Part shown: piece by piece, positions 18,537 to 27,104 of the stretch
Numbering within the stretch: the stretch's first letter is position 1
Layout of the letters: every line of letters starts with the position of its first letter
DNA from: Pyrinomonadaceae bacterium
Lineage (GTDB): Bacteria > Acidobacteriota > Blastocatellia > Pyrinomonadales > Pyrinomonadaceae
DNA: 64,000 bases
Direction of reading: 5' to 3'
Assembly (NCBI GenBank): GCA_017983495.1
Contig: JAGOBH010000002.1
Span: forward strand, 558,001 to 622,000
The notes under the pieces: model-generated
Seen by the model: the letters and a program-made list of their open reading frames with translations, nothing else
Told to the model about the DNA's origin: nothing
The model's database searches: none
Program-made: the position numbers and the translations under genes

Positions 18537-19030
18537 TACGCCGCTGCGTCCTCGATATAGACCTTGTTCATCACGACCGGATCGTAAGGTTTATCGCTGT
18601 GATTACGGTCGACCATGGCGATCGTATTGACGACCTCCTGACCTTCGATGACCTTGCCGAATTTTGTATAGCTCGGCGGCAGCGGATAGTCGATGTGCAT
18701 GATAAAAAACTGCGAACCGTTGGTGTTCGGGCCGCTGTTCGCCATCGCAACCGTGCCTTTGTCATAAACGCCGGCATACAATGGCGATGATCGATCGATC
18801 TCGTCATTAAACTTGCCGCCCCAAGCCGATTCGCCACCATAGCCTTCGCCAAGCGGATCGCCGCCCTGGATCATGAAATTCGGTATAACGCGATGAAAGA
18901 TGACACCGTCGTAATAGTTCTTTTCCGCCAGCATGCGAAAATTCTCAGTTGTCTTAGGTGCGTCTGCTTCTAAAAGCTCAAATTTGATCGTACCCTTGTT
19001 TGTTTCCAATACTGCTATTCTATTTGCCAC
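18536..19030 (-). CDS. Cyclophilin-type peptidylprolyl isomerase, cytoplasmic
   Basis: 164 residues with no signal peptide, unlike its relative at 17457-18077. The core motifs are present: FHRVIPNFMIQGGDP, the 'GSQFFIMHIDYP' box and 'YTKFGKVIEGQEVVNTI'. It should catalyse cis-trans isomerisation of prolyl bonds in the cytoplasm. It is embedded between the HAD phosphatase (1-base overlap upstream) and dtd (1-base overlap downstream), so it is translationally coupled to both. Confidence 0.95.
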   Translation of the reverse strand: MANRIAVLETNKGTIKFELLEADAPKTTENFRMLAEKNYYDGVIFHRVIPNFMIQGGDPLGEGYGGESAWGGKFNDEIDRSSPLYAGVYDKGTVAMANSGPNTNGSQFFIMHIDYPLPPSYTKFGKVIEGQEVVNTIAMVDRNHSDKPYDPVVMNKVYIEDAAA

Positions 19031-19902
19031 TAATTATTCTCCTGATTAAAGATAAAACGTTCTATTGCTGCGGCAACGCCGCTTTCGTCGTTACTTAATG
19101 TTGTATAAAATTCTCGCCCTTCGAGCAAACTCGGGTCGGCGTTTCCCATCACGACCGGCGTTCCTGCGTACTCGAGCATCTCCAGGTCGTTGAAATTGTC
19201 GCCGCAGACCATGATCTCTTCCCGCGTGATGCCGTGCAGGCCGGCGAGGTGAGCAACGCCGTGGCCTTTTGAAGCGTCGGGCGGCAAAATGTCGAGCAGA
19301 GTGAAATCCATCGCCTGATAGATCGTCGCGAGTATCGTCACGCCGTCTCCAAGTTCGTCCTTAAGGCTGGCCTCAAGCTCCCGCATCGCCGCACAATGGC
19401 CCGAAAACGATATGTGCACGACGTCGTGCTCCTGTATCACGTCCTCAAGCACGCGGACGTGTTCGACCGACGGCTCGCCGCCGCGGCCGTGAAGCGTCTC
19501 GGACCAGCGTATGTACTTTTGAAGCGGCACGTTGTCCTCCGACACGCGGTCGTAGAGCAGCATGCCGATGCCGTGCGGGTCGATGCTGACAAGTGCGTCG
19601 CCGCCAAAGCTCTTGCCCACCCGCACGATCTCGAGGCTCGTATCATGAGAATGCAGAGCAGCAAGCACGGTCTCACCCGACTCGGCAAACTTAATCAGGG
19701 CCCCGTTGTGAGTGATCAGCGGGGCATTCAGCTCAAGTTCCAGTCCGACCGGCTGCGCGTCGCGAAAACGCCGCCCCGTCGCGATCGTGACCAACACGCC
19801 CGCCGCCTCAGCCGCCCGTATCGCGTCGCGATTTGCCGCAGGCACCTTACCGCGTGAATCTAATGTTGTCCCATCGAGATCGAGGGCGAGGAGTCTAATC
19901 AT
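19030..19902 (-). CDS. Cof-type HAD-IIB phosphatase
   Basis: About 290 residues from the ATG at 19902, chosen because it places LALDLDGTTLDS, the HAD motif I with nucleophilic aspartate, at the N-terminus as usual. Motif II is near 'TIATGRR', a C2B cap follows, and motif IV is 'MVCGDNFNDLEML'. Family members dephosphorylate sugar phosphates, flavin or pyridoxal phosphate; the substrate is not evident. The start overlaps the end of the membrane-protein gene (19895) by 8 bases, and its stop overlaps the cyclophilin start, so it belongs to the leftward operon. Confidence 0.92.
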   Translation of the reverse strand: MIRLLALDLDGTTLDSRGKVPAANRDAIRAAEAAGVLVTIATGRRFRDAQPVGLELELNAPLITHNGALIKFAESGETVLAALHSHDTSLEIVRVGKSFGGDALVSIDPHGIGMLLYDRVSEDNVPLQKYIRWSETLHGRGGEPSVEHVRVLEDVIQEHDVVHISFSGHCAAMRELEASLKDELGDGVTILATIYQAMDFTLLDILPPDASKGHGVAHLAGLHGITREEIMVCGDNFNDLEMLEYAGTPVVMGNADPSLLEGREFYTTLSNDESGVAAAIERFIFNQENN

Positions 19903-20365
19903 TGCTACTGGATATGTGACCGTCTCTAACAAAAGATAGTGCGAGAATCAGAAAAATAGCTAGTGTCAATACTACTGTTGCAAACCAATCAAATAAGGAT
20001 GCTCTTTGAATCGCTTGGAGGCATGGATGTCCGTTTGGACACATATCCCCACCGAAGAACCCAGTTCCAATTCGTTCATAAGTCGCAAAAAGGTGTATCG
20101 CAAGATAATTCAGTGCAAGAACTAAGATCCAAAGATATCGTCTGCTAAACACCACAATAGCTAGAAATATGAACGCCAAGAAATGAAAACCGCCTACGAT
20201 GTGCTGGGGAACCGCATCACAGGAGAAGCTAATGCCTTCGTACGTATTTGAATAACATGCGTCGATTATTTGCTGGTGCTCTCGCTTCATCTGAATGAAC
20301 TCGATAACGAATCCCAAACAAAGGACCGCGATCAAAGCTATTAGAAAATATCGAAGGTAATGCAT
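19895..20365 (-). CDS. Four-helix membrane protein of unknown function
   Basis: 156 residues with four hydrophobic helices at about 4-24, 58-75, 79-97 and 125-145. A loop between the first two carries two cysteines (ACYSNTYEGISFSC), and another before the last helix carries CPNGHPC, so disulphides are possible on the outer face. I recognise no family. It starts at the last base of the mltG stop and overlaps the HAD gene, so its expression is coupled to cell-wall and tRNA quality-control genes, though that need not reflect function. Codon use looks similar to its neighbours, but the base composition is slightly more A/T-rich. Confidence 0.75.
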   Translation of the reverse strand: MHYLRYFLIALIAVLCLGFVIEFIQMKREHQQIIDACYSNTYEGISFSCDAVPQHIVGGFHFLAFIFLAIVVFSRRYLWILVLALNYLAIHLFATYERIGTGFFGGDMCPNGHPCLQAIQRASLFDWFATVVLTLAIFLILALSFVRDGHISSSND

Positions 20366-21444
20366 TACTGATTTGGACGAGGATCGCTATTTCTTTTCTC
20401 CTGACGTTCTTTCTCCAGCCACTGCTGATACTTCGTTTTTCCTTTTTCAAATTCGGCGGCAGATGCGTAAAACCAATGGCTGCCGTCGTTTAGCTCGACA
20501 TTCCTCACGTAAAATATATAGTCATTTGGCGACGGATTCAGCGCGGCTTTGATCGAACTTTCGGTGACGGATGAGATCGGGCCGGGAGGGATGCCAGTCT
20601 TGATGCGTGTGTTGTAAGGCGAATCGACCTCGAGGTCGCTCTTGTGGATCGTGCCGTCCCATTTGCCCAGCATTTTCGCGATATAGACGTTGGTCTGATC
20701 GATCCCGAGCGGAATATTTTTTGACAGACGGTTGTTGATAAGGCCCGCAACTATCGGCCGTTCGGCCTCGACGCCGGTCTCGGTCTCGATCAGGGACGCG
20801 ATCGTCACGATCTCAAGCGGTGTGCGGCCGATCGTTTTGGCGGCCACGGTCCATTCGGGTTTCCAAAACTTTCTAAATTGATCGACCATCACCTTGATGA
20901 TCTCCTGTGGCTTTGCGTCCCGCGGAAGGTTGTAGGTGCTCGGGTAGAGAAAACCCTCCAGATTTGTCGCGGTCGGAGCTATATCGCGGATAAGCGTGGT
21001 GTCCTCCATCATCGCGACTATCGCCTTGTCGTCGATCGGCGGCGTCTGCGGAAACCGTTCGTTGATCCGCTTAGCGATATCAAATCGTGTAAATCCCTCG
21101 GGTATCGTCAGCTTGATCGTTCGGTCTTCGCCCTTTTCGAGCGTTTTCAGCACCTGCAGCGGCGATATCGGCGAAGGGAACTGAAACTCGCCTGCCTGGA
21201 GCTTTGACGCGTCGCCCATCGTTCTGAGATAGATCATTGTCGCCGTTTCGCCCGGTAGGATTCCCTCGGCGGCGAGCCTGGCAATGATCTGGTTCGGTGT
21301 CGAGCCTTTTTCGATCTTGATATACTCGGCAGCCTTTCCGTGCTCATTCGGCGTATTCAGTGTGCGAAACAGCCAGAACGCCGTTCCGCCGACCGCCAGA
21401 AGTGCCAGAAACACCAGAGCGATGATCAATTTTAGGATCTTCAT
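20365..21444 (-). CDS. mltG: Endolytic murein transglycosylase MltG
   Basis: About 359 residues from the ATG at 21444 (the frame extends to 21510, but that part is unlike the family). A single N-terminal membrane helix anchors it (about 4-25). A LysM-like subdomain follows, then the YceG catalytic domain, with the active-site glutamate in 'IASLIETETGVEAERP' and downstream boxes 'LGIDQTNVYI' and 'SPYNTRIKTGIPPGPIS'. It cleaves nascent glycan strands and sets their length, releasing 1,6-anhydro ends. The last 15 residues are basic and Gln-rich. Confidence 0.96.
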   Translation of the reverse strand: MKILKLIIALVFLALLAVGGTAFWLFRTLNTPNEHGKAAEYIKIEKGSTPNQIIARLAAEGILPGETATMIYLRTMGDASKLQAGEFQFPSPISPLQVLKTLEKGEDRTIKLTIPEGFTRFDIAKRINERFPQTPPIDDKAIVAMMEDTTLIRDIAPTATNLEGFLYPSTYNLPRDAKPQEIIKVMVDQFRKFWKPEWTVAAKTIGRTPLEIVTIASLIETETGVEAERPIVAGLINNRLSKNIPLGIDQTNVYIAKMLGKWDGTIHKSDLEVDSPYNTRIKTGIPPGPISSVTESSIKAALNPSPNDYIFYVRNVELNDGSHWFYASAAEFEKGKTKYQQWLEKERQEKRNSDPRPNQ

Positions 21445-21528
21445 ATCCAATAAAAATATCCACGAATGTTGCGGTAAGCTCGATCCGTGGATCTTGTCAG
21501 TACAATCCAATACCGCAGGCGGTTCCGG

Positions 21529-22134
21529 TTACTTTGCGGCTAAATACTTCTCAACTGCGGCCGTAATGGCATCGCCCTCGGGCTTATCGCCTGAGCCAAA
21601 ACGTGCGACGACCTTACCGCTGCGGTCGATCAGGAATTTGTTGAAATTCCACGAAACGTCGCCCGCAAACTCTGGATTCGACTTCTTATTTGTCAGGAAA
21701 GTGTACAGCGGATGCTGGTCCTCGCCCTTGACCGAGATCTTGGCGAACATCGGGAACGTCACGTTGAACTTTGTCGAGCAAAACTCCTTGATCTCGGCCT
21801 CGGTTCCGGGTTCCTGGCTCATAAAGTTGTTCGCCGGAAATCCGAGTATGACCAGGCCCTTGTCCTTGTTCTTTTCGTACAAAGCCTGCAAGCCCTCGTA
21901 TTGCGGCGTATAACCGCATTTGCTGGCAACATTTACGATCATCACGACCTTACCCTTGTAGGCGTCGAGCTTGACCATCTGGCCGTCGATATCCTTCATC
22001 GTAAAGTCGAGCACGGATTTCTCGGGCGGCGGCTCGGACGGTGAAGGATTGAGGATAAACCCAAGCTTATAGGCGGCACCGACGCCGGCGGCCAGAGCGA
22101 GAACGATAACTACTCCAATGATCTTCAACATCAA
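21529..22134 (-). CDS. Membrane-anchored glutathione peroxidase-type thiol peroxidase
   Basis: 201 residues. An N-terminal hydrophobic helix (about 4-24) anchors the protein, probably facing the periplasm. The glutathione peroxidase core follows with the peroxidatic cysteine in NVASKCGYTPQY (a Cys, not a selenocysteine), the Gln in 'FPANNFMSQEPG', and the Trp-Asn pair in 'VSWNFNKFLI'. The enzyme reduces hydroperoxides, most likely with thioredoxin. It starts directly after the stop of the SPFH gene (22135), so the two are one transcript; this pairing with a membrane-scaffold protein suggests protection of membrane lipids. Confidence 0.93.
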   Translation of the reverse strand: MMLKIIGVVIVLALAAGVGAAYKLGFILNPSPSEPPPEKSVLDFTMKDIDGQMVKLDAYKGKVVMIVNVASKCGYTPQYEGLQALYEKNKDKGLVILGFPANNFMSQEPGTEAEIKEFCSTKFNVTFPMFAKISVKGEDQHPLYTFLTNKKSNPEFAGDVSWNFNKFLIDRSGKVVARFGSGDKPEGDAITAAVEKYLAAK

Positions 22135-23145
22135 TTACTTCTCCAATTCCCGCGGGCTACGCGGTGCTTTCGGCAGCTCTGGCGTTTCGCCCGTCGCCGC
22201 AAATATTTCCTTAAAGGCACCTACGCTTGAGAGCACGCCGCTTGTTTCGGTCGGCATGAATATCACCTTCGAATTTTGCGTCCGTGCCATATCGCGTAAC
22301 GAATCGACGTAACGAGCGGTGATCAGATACTGGGCCGTCTGGCCCCGGTCGCCTATCGCGGAGGCGATCTCGGCGATCGCCTGTGCCTCGGCCTTTGCGT
22401 TGACCAGGCGTGCCTGCGAGGCACCTTCGGCGTCGAGGATCGCAGATTGCTTTCCACCCTCGGAACGCGTCACTGCTGCTTGCTTTTCACCCTCGGCACG
22501 CGTGATGGCAGCCTGTTTGTCGCCCTCGGCCGTCAGGATGAGTGCTCGGCGGTTACGCTCTGCGGTCATCTGTTTTTCCATCGTGATGCGAACGTCTTCG
22601 GGCGGCGTGATGTTCTTGATATCGACGCGGGTCACTTTAACGCCCCATTTGTTGGTCGCTTCGTCGAGGATCATGCGGAGTTCGTTATTGATCTGGTCAC
22701 GCGACGACAGCGTGTGGTCGAGATCGAGCTTACCTATCACCGACCGCATACCCGTAAATGTCAGCTGCACGATCGAGCCCACGAGGTCGTTTACCTCGTA
22801 CGTCGCCTTGATCGGGTCGGTTATTTGCCAATAAACGACGGAATCGACGCCCATCATCACGTTGTCGCGTGAGATCACGGATTGCGACGGCAGGTCGATG
22901 AACTGTTCACGCGAATCGATAAATGTCGTGCCCGGACGCGTGTTCGTCCAATAGACCGCACGTGGCGATTCGAAAAACGGAACGATTATGTTCAGGCCGC
23001 TCGCGGCGACGCGATGAAACCGGCCGAGCCGTTCGATCAGCAATACGCTCGATTGTGGAACGATCTTGATCGTTTTCCACGCAACGGTGAGCAACGCGAT
23101 TCCTAGAAAGATAAGAAAGATCGCACCAACGCCAAAAATTTCCAT
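22135..23145 (-). CDS. SPFH/band-7 membrane protein (stomatin/QmcA-like)
   Basis: About 336 residues from the ATG at 23145, which has a good GGAGG 5 bases upstream. An N-terminal membrane helix (about 5-25) is followed by an SPFH domain with 'VPQSSVLLIERLGRFHRV' and 'GVKVTRVDIKNITPPEDV'. A heptad-rich helix rich in Glu/Ala ('RAEGEKQAAVTRSEGG' repeats) and a C-terminal tail 'KVIFMPTETSG' complete it. These proteins oligomerise into membrane microdomain scaffolds that often work with the NfeD protease-like partner or FtsH. It is followed without a gap by the peroxidase gene. Confidence 0.93.
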   Translation of the reverse strand: MEIFGVGAIFLIFLGIALLTVAWKTIKIVPQSSVLLIERLGRFHRVAASGLNIIVPFFESPRAVYWTNTRPGTTFIDSREQFIDLPSQSVISRDNVMMGVDSVVYWQITDPIKATYEVNDLVGSIVQLTFTGMRSVIGKLDLDHTLSSRDQINNELRMILDEATNKWGVKVTRVDIKNITPPEDVRITMEKQMTAERNRRALILTAEGDKQAAITRAEGEKQAAVTRSEGGKQSAILDAEGASQARLVNAKAEAQAIAEIASAIGDRGQTAQYLITARYVDSLRDMARTQNSKVIFMPTETSGVLSSVGAFKEIFAATGETPELPKAPRSPRELEK

Positions 23146-23200
23146 GATTTCCTCCACTAAATGTGATGTAGCAAATATACTCTATTCGCGGCATCTTTGC

Positions 23201-23206
23201 TATAAT
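23201..23206 (+). promoter_or_regulatory. -10 element of ilvA with a very short leader
   Basis: A consensus TATAAT at 23201-23206, so transcription should start near 23213. The ATG follows at 23218, leaving a leader of about five bases and no Shine-Dalgarno sequence. No strong -35 is seen at the usual distance, so an activator or an extended element may help. Confidence 0.45.
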
Positions 23207-23217
23207 TCCCGACAGCT

Positions 23218-24450
23218 ATGACAGTCCAAATTTCAGACATTCAGGACGCCAGGGCACGCCTCAAGGGCGTCAGCCTCGTAACGCCGGTCATCTCGGACCG
23301 AAAGCTTTCGAACGACTGCGGTGCGAGCGTCCATCTCAAGGCCGAATCGATGCAGCGGAGCGGTTCGTTCAAGATCCGCGGGGCATTTAACACCATTTCG
23401 CGGCTTAGCGAAGACGAGAAAGAACGCGGGGTCGTCGCCGCTTCGGCCGGCAATCACGCACAGGGCGTCGCCCTTGCGGCAAAGCTCAACGGCGTTAAAT
23501 CGACGATCGTGCTGCCGGTCCACGCTCCGCTGACCAAGGTGATGGCGACGAAAGATCTGGGTGCTAACGTCGTCATGCACGGAGCGACGTTCGACGAGGC
23601 GGTCGCCTATTCGCGTGAGTTGCAGGCCGAACGCGGTTATACGTACGTTCACGCCTTTGACGACGAACGCGTCATCGCCGGACAGGGAACCATCGGGCTT
23701 GAGATAGTGGACAGTCTGCCCGAAGTGTCGACCATTATCGTTCCGATCGGCGGCGGCGGTTTGATATCGGGCATCGCCATCGCGATCAAGACCCTGCGGC
23801 CCAAGACACGCATTATCGGCGTACAATCGAACCATGTTTCATGGGTCAAACCGTCGCTCGCCGCCGGCCATGCCGTCATTCCCGAACCGAAGCCGACGAT
23901 CGCCGATGGTATCGCCGTTAAAACTCCGGGTGAACTGACGCTGCCGATAATCACGGCGTTCGTCGATGAGGTGGTCGAGGTTTCCGAAGAAGAGATCGCC
24001 CACGGCATATTCCATTGCGTCCAAAACAGCCATCTCGTGGTCGAAGGTGCCGGTGCCGCCGGCGTCGCCGCCTTGATCGCCAATAAATTCAGCGTCCGTC
24101 CGGACGAAACGATCTGTGCCGTGCTTTGCGGCGGTAATATTGACGCTAATCTGCTCGCCCGCGTGCTCGAACAGGTTTTGGTCCGCAAAGGCCGCTATGT
24201 AATGCTCAAGGTGCTCGTGATGGACCGACCTGGCATGCTTGCCGGACTGCTCGAATGTGTCGCCGATTCGGGAGCGAACGTCGTCGAGGTCTTTCACCGA
24301 CGAGCAATGTGGCTCGCCCCGCTAGGCCGCGTCGGCATCGAAATGCTGCTCGAAGTCCGCGACGCCGACCACGGCCGCGACGTCCAAAAACACCTCGAAT
24401 CCGCCGGCTACCACGTCGAACCAGAGGGGCAGGACACGTGGGAAGAATAA
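23218..24450 (+). CDS. ilvA: Threonine ammonia-lyase with C-terminal ACT domain
   Basis: 410 residues. It is a PLP enzyme that deaminates threonine to 2-oxobutanoate. The PLP lysine lies in 'SGSFKIRGAFN' (near residue 45). The glycine-rich PLP phosphate loop is 'IGGGGLISGIAIA' and the C-terminal boundary of the catalytic domain is 'CGGNIDANLL'. Residues about 335-405 form a single ACT-like domain ('LVMDRPGMLAGLLECVADSG'), which in this class mediates allosteric control. The 410-residue size and single ACT domain suit the catabolic/ACT-regulated type rather than the longer IlvA with two ACT domains. The tdh/kbl pair, the other threonine route, lies 13 kb away. Confidence 0.94.
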   Translation: MTVQISDIQDARARLKGVSLVTPVISDRKLSNDCGASVHLKAESMQRSGSFKIRGAFNTISRLSEDEKERGVVAASAGNHAQGVALAAKLNGVKSTIVLPVHAPLTKVMATKDLGANVVMHGATFDEAVAYSRELQAERGYTYVHAFDDERVIAGQGTIGLEIVDSLPEVSTIIVPIGGGGLISGIAIAIKTLRPKTRIIGVQSNHVSWVKPSLAAGHAVIPEPKPTIADGIAVKTPGELTLPIITAFVDEVVEVSEEEIAHGIFHCVQNSHLVVEGAGAAGVAALIANKFSVRPDETICAVLCGGNIDANLLARVLEQVLVRKGRYVMLKVLVMDRPGMLAGLLECVADSGANVVEVFHRRAMWLAPLGRVGIEMLLEVRDADHGRDVQKHLESAGYHVEPEGQDTWEE

Positions 24451-24451
24451 G

Positions 24452-24540
24452 TGCAGTGGTCGGTGGTCAGTGGTCAGAACCGGGAGCGATAGCGACTGGG
24501 TTCTTCGATATCGAGAGTTCTCTCAACTCAGCAGGACTCT
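24452..24540. repeat. Dispersed-repeat-like intergenic element
   Basis: After the ilvA stop come short GTGGTCAGTGGTCAG-type direct repeats, then an inverted repeat in which GAACC (about 24478) and GGTTC (about 24500) flank a GCGATAGCG core. A relative of the first part, with CAGTGGCC steps, sits at about 11575-11607. Repeats of this style occur many times in some acidobacterial genomes, according to my memory; I cannot test copy number here. Confidence 0.4.
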
Positions 24541-24620
24541 TGCGTGCCCGCCACAGTTTAATTCGGCACGAACACGGTGCTAGAAAAGTCTTCTAATACT
24601 TGAGAGTCAATATCTAGATA

Positions 24621-25145
24621 ATGGACATTCAAACGCGAGCTTTCTTACTTACCATTGCCGCATTGAGCGTTTTCACCATTTCTTGCGACGAGCAGGCGAA
24701 TAGGTCGAACGGCAATAAGGTTCCGGTCAATAAGAGTACGAATATGGCGACGAGCCCTATTTCGAACGTAACATCGCCGTCGCGAACGTCCGCCGGCCCT
24801 TCGAACGCGGCTCCGATACCGGTCGTCACGGGCGAGGGGCCGGCGGCAGTTGTTGCTGATCTATTTGCCGCCGCAAAATCTGGCGATCTGTCGAGACTAT
24901 CGGGCATGTGTATGCCGGACGGCTCGGGTGACGGCGATACAAAAGAGATATGCGGCTACGGCAAGGGATCGGCGGACAAGGCAGGGAAGTTCAAGGAATA
25001 CTTTGCCGAGGGCCGTATCGTCGGTCAACCGCAGATCGAGGGCGACACGGCTCGAGTTGCGATCAAATTCGGCCCTGGCGGAAAAGATGACGAAGAGGTC
25101 ATCCTGAAACGAAAGAACGGCAAATGGTATCTCTACGGAATGTGA
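24621..25145 (+). CDS. Putative lipoprotein with DUF4878-like domain
   Basis: 174 residues. The N-terminus is a lipoprotein signal with lipobox FTISC (cysteine at about 22). A Ser/Asn/Thr-rich linker follows to about residue 70, then a compact domain starting 'GEGPAAVVADLFAAAKSGDLSRL' and ending 'DEEVILKRKNGKWYLYGM'. This is the shape of the NTF2-like/DUF4878 lipoproteins of unknown role. Three extra cysteines may pair in the periplasm. The gene stands alone, followed by a 390-base non-coding region. Confidence 0.75.
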   Translation: MDIQTRAFLLTIAALSVFTISCDEQANRSNGNKVPVNKSTNMATSPISNVTSPSRTSAGPSNAAPIPVVTGEGPAAVVADLFAAAKSGDLSRLSGMCMPDGSGDGDTKEICGYGKGSADKAGKFKEYFAEGRIVGQPQIEGDTARVAIKFGPGGKDDEEVILKRKNGKWYLYGM

Positions 25146-25535
25146 CCGAAGATCCAGTAAAAATACTCATACCTGAATATCGAACAAATATAGTATAATC
25201 ATCGTCCGTAAGCGTGCCCACCAAGATCGCGGGCAGCGCGCGATCTTTGACAAAATAGCGGCAAAACAAACGAATTGAAGGTGAAAATGCCCTATCTCGG
25301 GTCATTGATCCGCTGTCCCAGAGCCACACGTATCGGATTGTTTCAGTTCTAAGACGCTAGTGGTTAAATCCCGTAAATAAGAGGTTTAGCGGATTGGCAT
25401 CCAAAAAACTCCCATTTAGGCAAAAAATTTGAAAAATACGTGGGACAGTGGGACAGCTACCATATCATCACTGCTGACAATATTTAGCCTGTCCCACTTG
25501 CTGTCCCACTTTAAGTTCATGTGGGACAGTTGTGA
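25146..25535. other. Intergenic region with hairpin and repeated GTGGGACAG words
   Basis: About 390 bases with no credible gene. It contains a hairpin AGATCGCG/CGCGATCT at 25224-25246. Nearer the transglycosylase gene it has a cluster of a nine-base word, GTGGGACAG: once at 25440-25448, a shifted partial copy to 25456, two inverted copies at 25489-25497 and 25501-25509, and one more direct copy at 25521-25529. The inverted copies can fold against either direct cluster. It may terminate transcription from both converging genes or bind a protein. Confidence 0.6.
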
Positions 25536-26912
25536 TCATCGTTTTACGAGATTTTCGTCGTAGAGTTCGCGATAGACGCGGTAATTGGTCATTACCTTAT
25601 AGACGTAGTTCTTGGTCTCGGCAAAACCGATCTCTGAGGTAAAAATGCCGGGGGTCTTGGGCTTCGTTCGTTTCATCCAACGGGCCGCGTTGTCTTCGCC
25701 GCCGTTGTAGCTCGCGGCGATCGCTTCGTACAGACCGTCGAACTGATCCTTGAGATCGTGCATGTAGGCGGTGCCGATGGCGATATTGACCGACGGTTTA
25801 TAAAGATCATCGGGGGCGAAATCGGCAAATCCGGCACGTTCGTTGTATCTGACGGCAGTGTCGTAAACCAGTTGGAGCAGCCCCCGGGCAGCGGCTGGAG
25901 ATTTTGCGTTCGTCCGGAAGCTGCTTTCCTGTTTCATGATCGCAAGCACGAACCGCGGATCGATCCCCTTGGGCTTAGCATACTGAAGCAACTCGCTGCG
26001 GTACATAACGGGGAAGTCCTTGTCCGCGTTCGGGGCGATCTGTACAGTTCGCTTTACGCGGTTTCCGGCGGTGAGCTTGTCCGATGCGAGTCCGCCCCAG
26101 TACGAGCCGTTAACGTCCGGGATCGAAGCAAAAATGGTCAACGCGTCTGCTCGTTTGCCCGAGCTCTCAAGAGCGATGCCCTTGAGGTATTTGATCTCGG
26201 CGGCAGTCGCCATCGAACCGGCGAAGTTTGTCACGAGCAGCAGATCGTCGGCAGCAGCAACCGCTGCGGGCCAGTTTTGGCGGTGGATCTCCAGACGGAC
26301 ACGTGCCTGCATGGCGTTAACCGCAGTCGGCGTCCCGGTAAACCGTACCTTCGCCTTGTCGACCCATTGATTAGCAGCATCGTATTTTCCGGCTTCTCGT
26401 AGTGCGTCGATGATGTTCAGATGTGCGGAATCGATCTTTTCACCCGTCGGATACAGTGACACATAACGCTCATAGATCTTAGCGGCTTCGTCATTTTTGC
26501 CGATACGGACATGACAAGCTCCCATGAAGGCGAGGCTCTCACGTCCGTCTTTAGTAGTGGGAAATTCGGTCGAGACCCGGTTGAAAAACGGGATGGCACT
26601 CAGGTATTTGCGTTCCCACATTAGCGATCGGCCCATACCGAAAAGTGCCCGCGGTAGCAGCGGATCATTTGGGTAAACGTCGAGAACGCGTTGAAAATGC
26701 AGCTTTGCCTCGGGAAAATGGCGGTTGTCCATGTACACGAATCCGCGCGTAATGTGCTCAGCGGCGGGCAGCGTTATGAGCTTGCCGGCAGCGTCGACAT
26801 CCTTTGCGTCGAGGTCCGTGACGCCCTTTAACGAGCGGTCTCCCGACGTCTGGGTCGATACCGTAAAACACAGGCAGAACGCCATTACAAAGGCGGCAAA
26901 TAGCTTTTTCAT
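25536..26912 (-). CDS. TPR-containing lytic transglycosylase (SLT domain)
   Basis: 458 residues from the ATG at 26912. The open frame continues upstream to 27500, but that part is antisense to the isomerase gene and has no family similarity. A signal peptide (about 1-20, ending STQ) leads to Sel1/TPR-like helices at about 45-300, like the superhelical part of Slt70. The catalytic SLT domain is at about 310-440, with the glutamate in 'IMKQESSFRTNAKSPAAARG' and 'IAASYNGGEDNAARWM'. It should cleave peptidoglycan between MurNAc and GlcNAc in the periplasm. Its 3' end borders the GTGGGACAG repeat region. Confidence 0.93.
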   Translation of the reverse strand: MKKLFAAFVMAFCLCFTVSTQTSGDRSLKGVTDLDAKDVDAAGKLITLPAAEHITRGFVYMDNRHFPEAKLHFQRVLDVYPNDPLLPRALFGMGRSLMWERKYLSAIPFFNRVSTEFPTTKDGRESLAFMGACHVRIGKNDEAAKIYERYVSLYPTGEKIDSAHLNIIDALREAGKYDAANQWVDKAKVRFTGTPTAVNAMQARVRLEIHRQNWPAAVAAADDLLLVTNFAGSMATAAEIKYLKGIALESSGKRADALTIFASIPDVNGSYWGGLASDKLTAGNRVKRTVQIAPNADKDFPVMYRSELLQYAKPKGIDPRFVLAIMKQESSFRTNAKSPAAARGLLQLVYDTAVRYNERAGFADFAPDDLYKPSVNIAIGTAYMHDLKDQFDGLYEAIAASYNGGEDNAARWMKRTKPKTPGIFTSEIGFAETKNYVYKVMTNYRVYRELYDENLVKR

Positions 26913-27104
26913 GATCTTTTTTCGGAGAAAACTATGGTTCACAATTTCCTCGCTTGTCGGCTTAGACGGCATCCGGGAATATGAAGTTGCAGCTAAACAC
27001 GGCATTACGCGTTTCGCAAATAGTATCGGGCCGTCGCACCTATATATTAGCAGAAGTTCGTGATAAAATTTCGTTTTCCGCCTTGGGCGGGACACCTTAC
27101 TGAC

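Noticed and set aside
23233..24297. Antisense frames inside ilvA
   Set aside because: Threonine ammonia-lyase motifs are clear on the plus strand; the others are shadow frames.
25440..25529. CRISPR-like array
   Set aside because: The repeated word is only nine bases, occurs in both orientations and has no regular spacers or cas genes.
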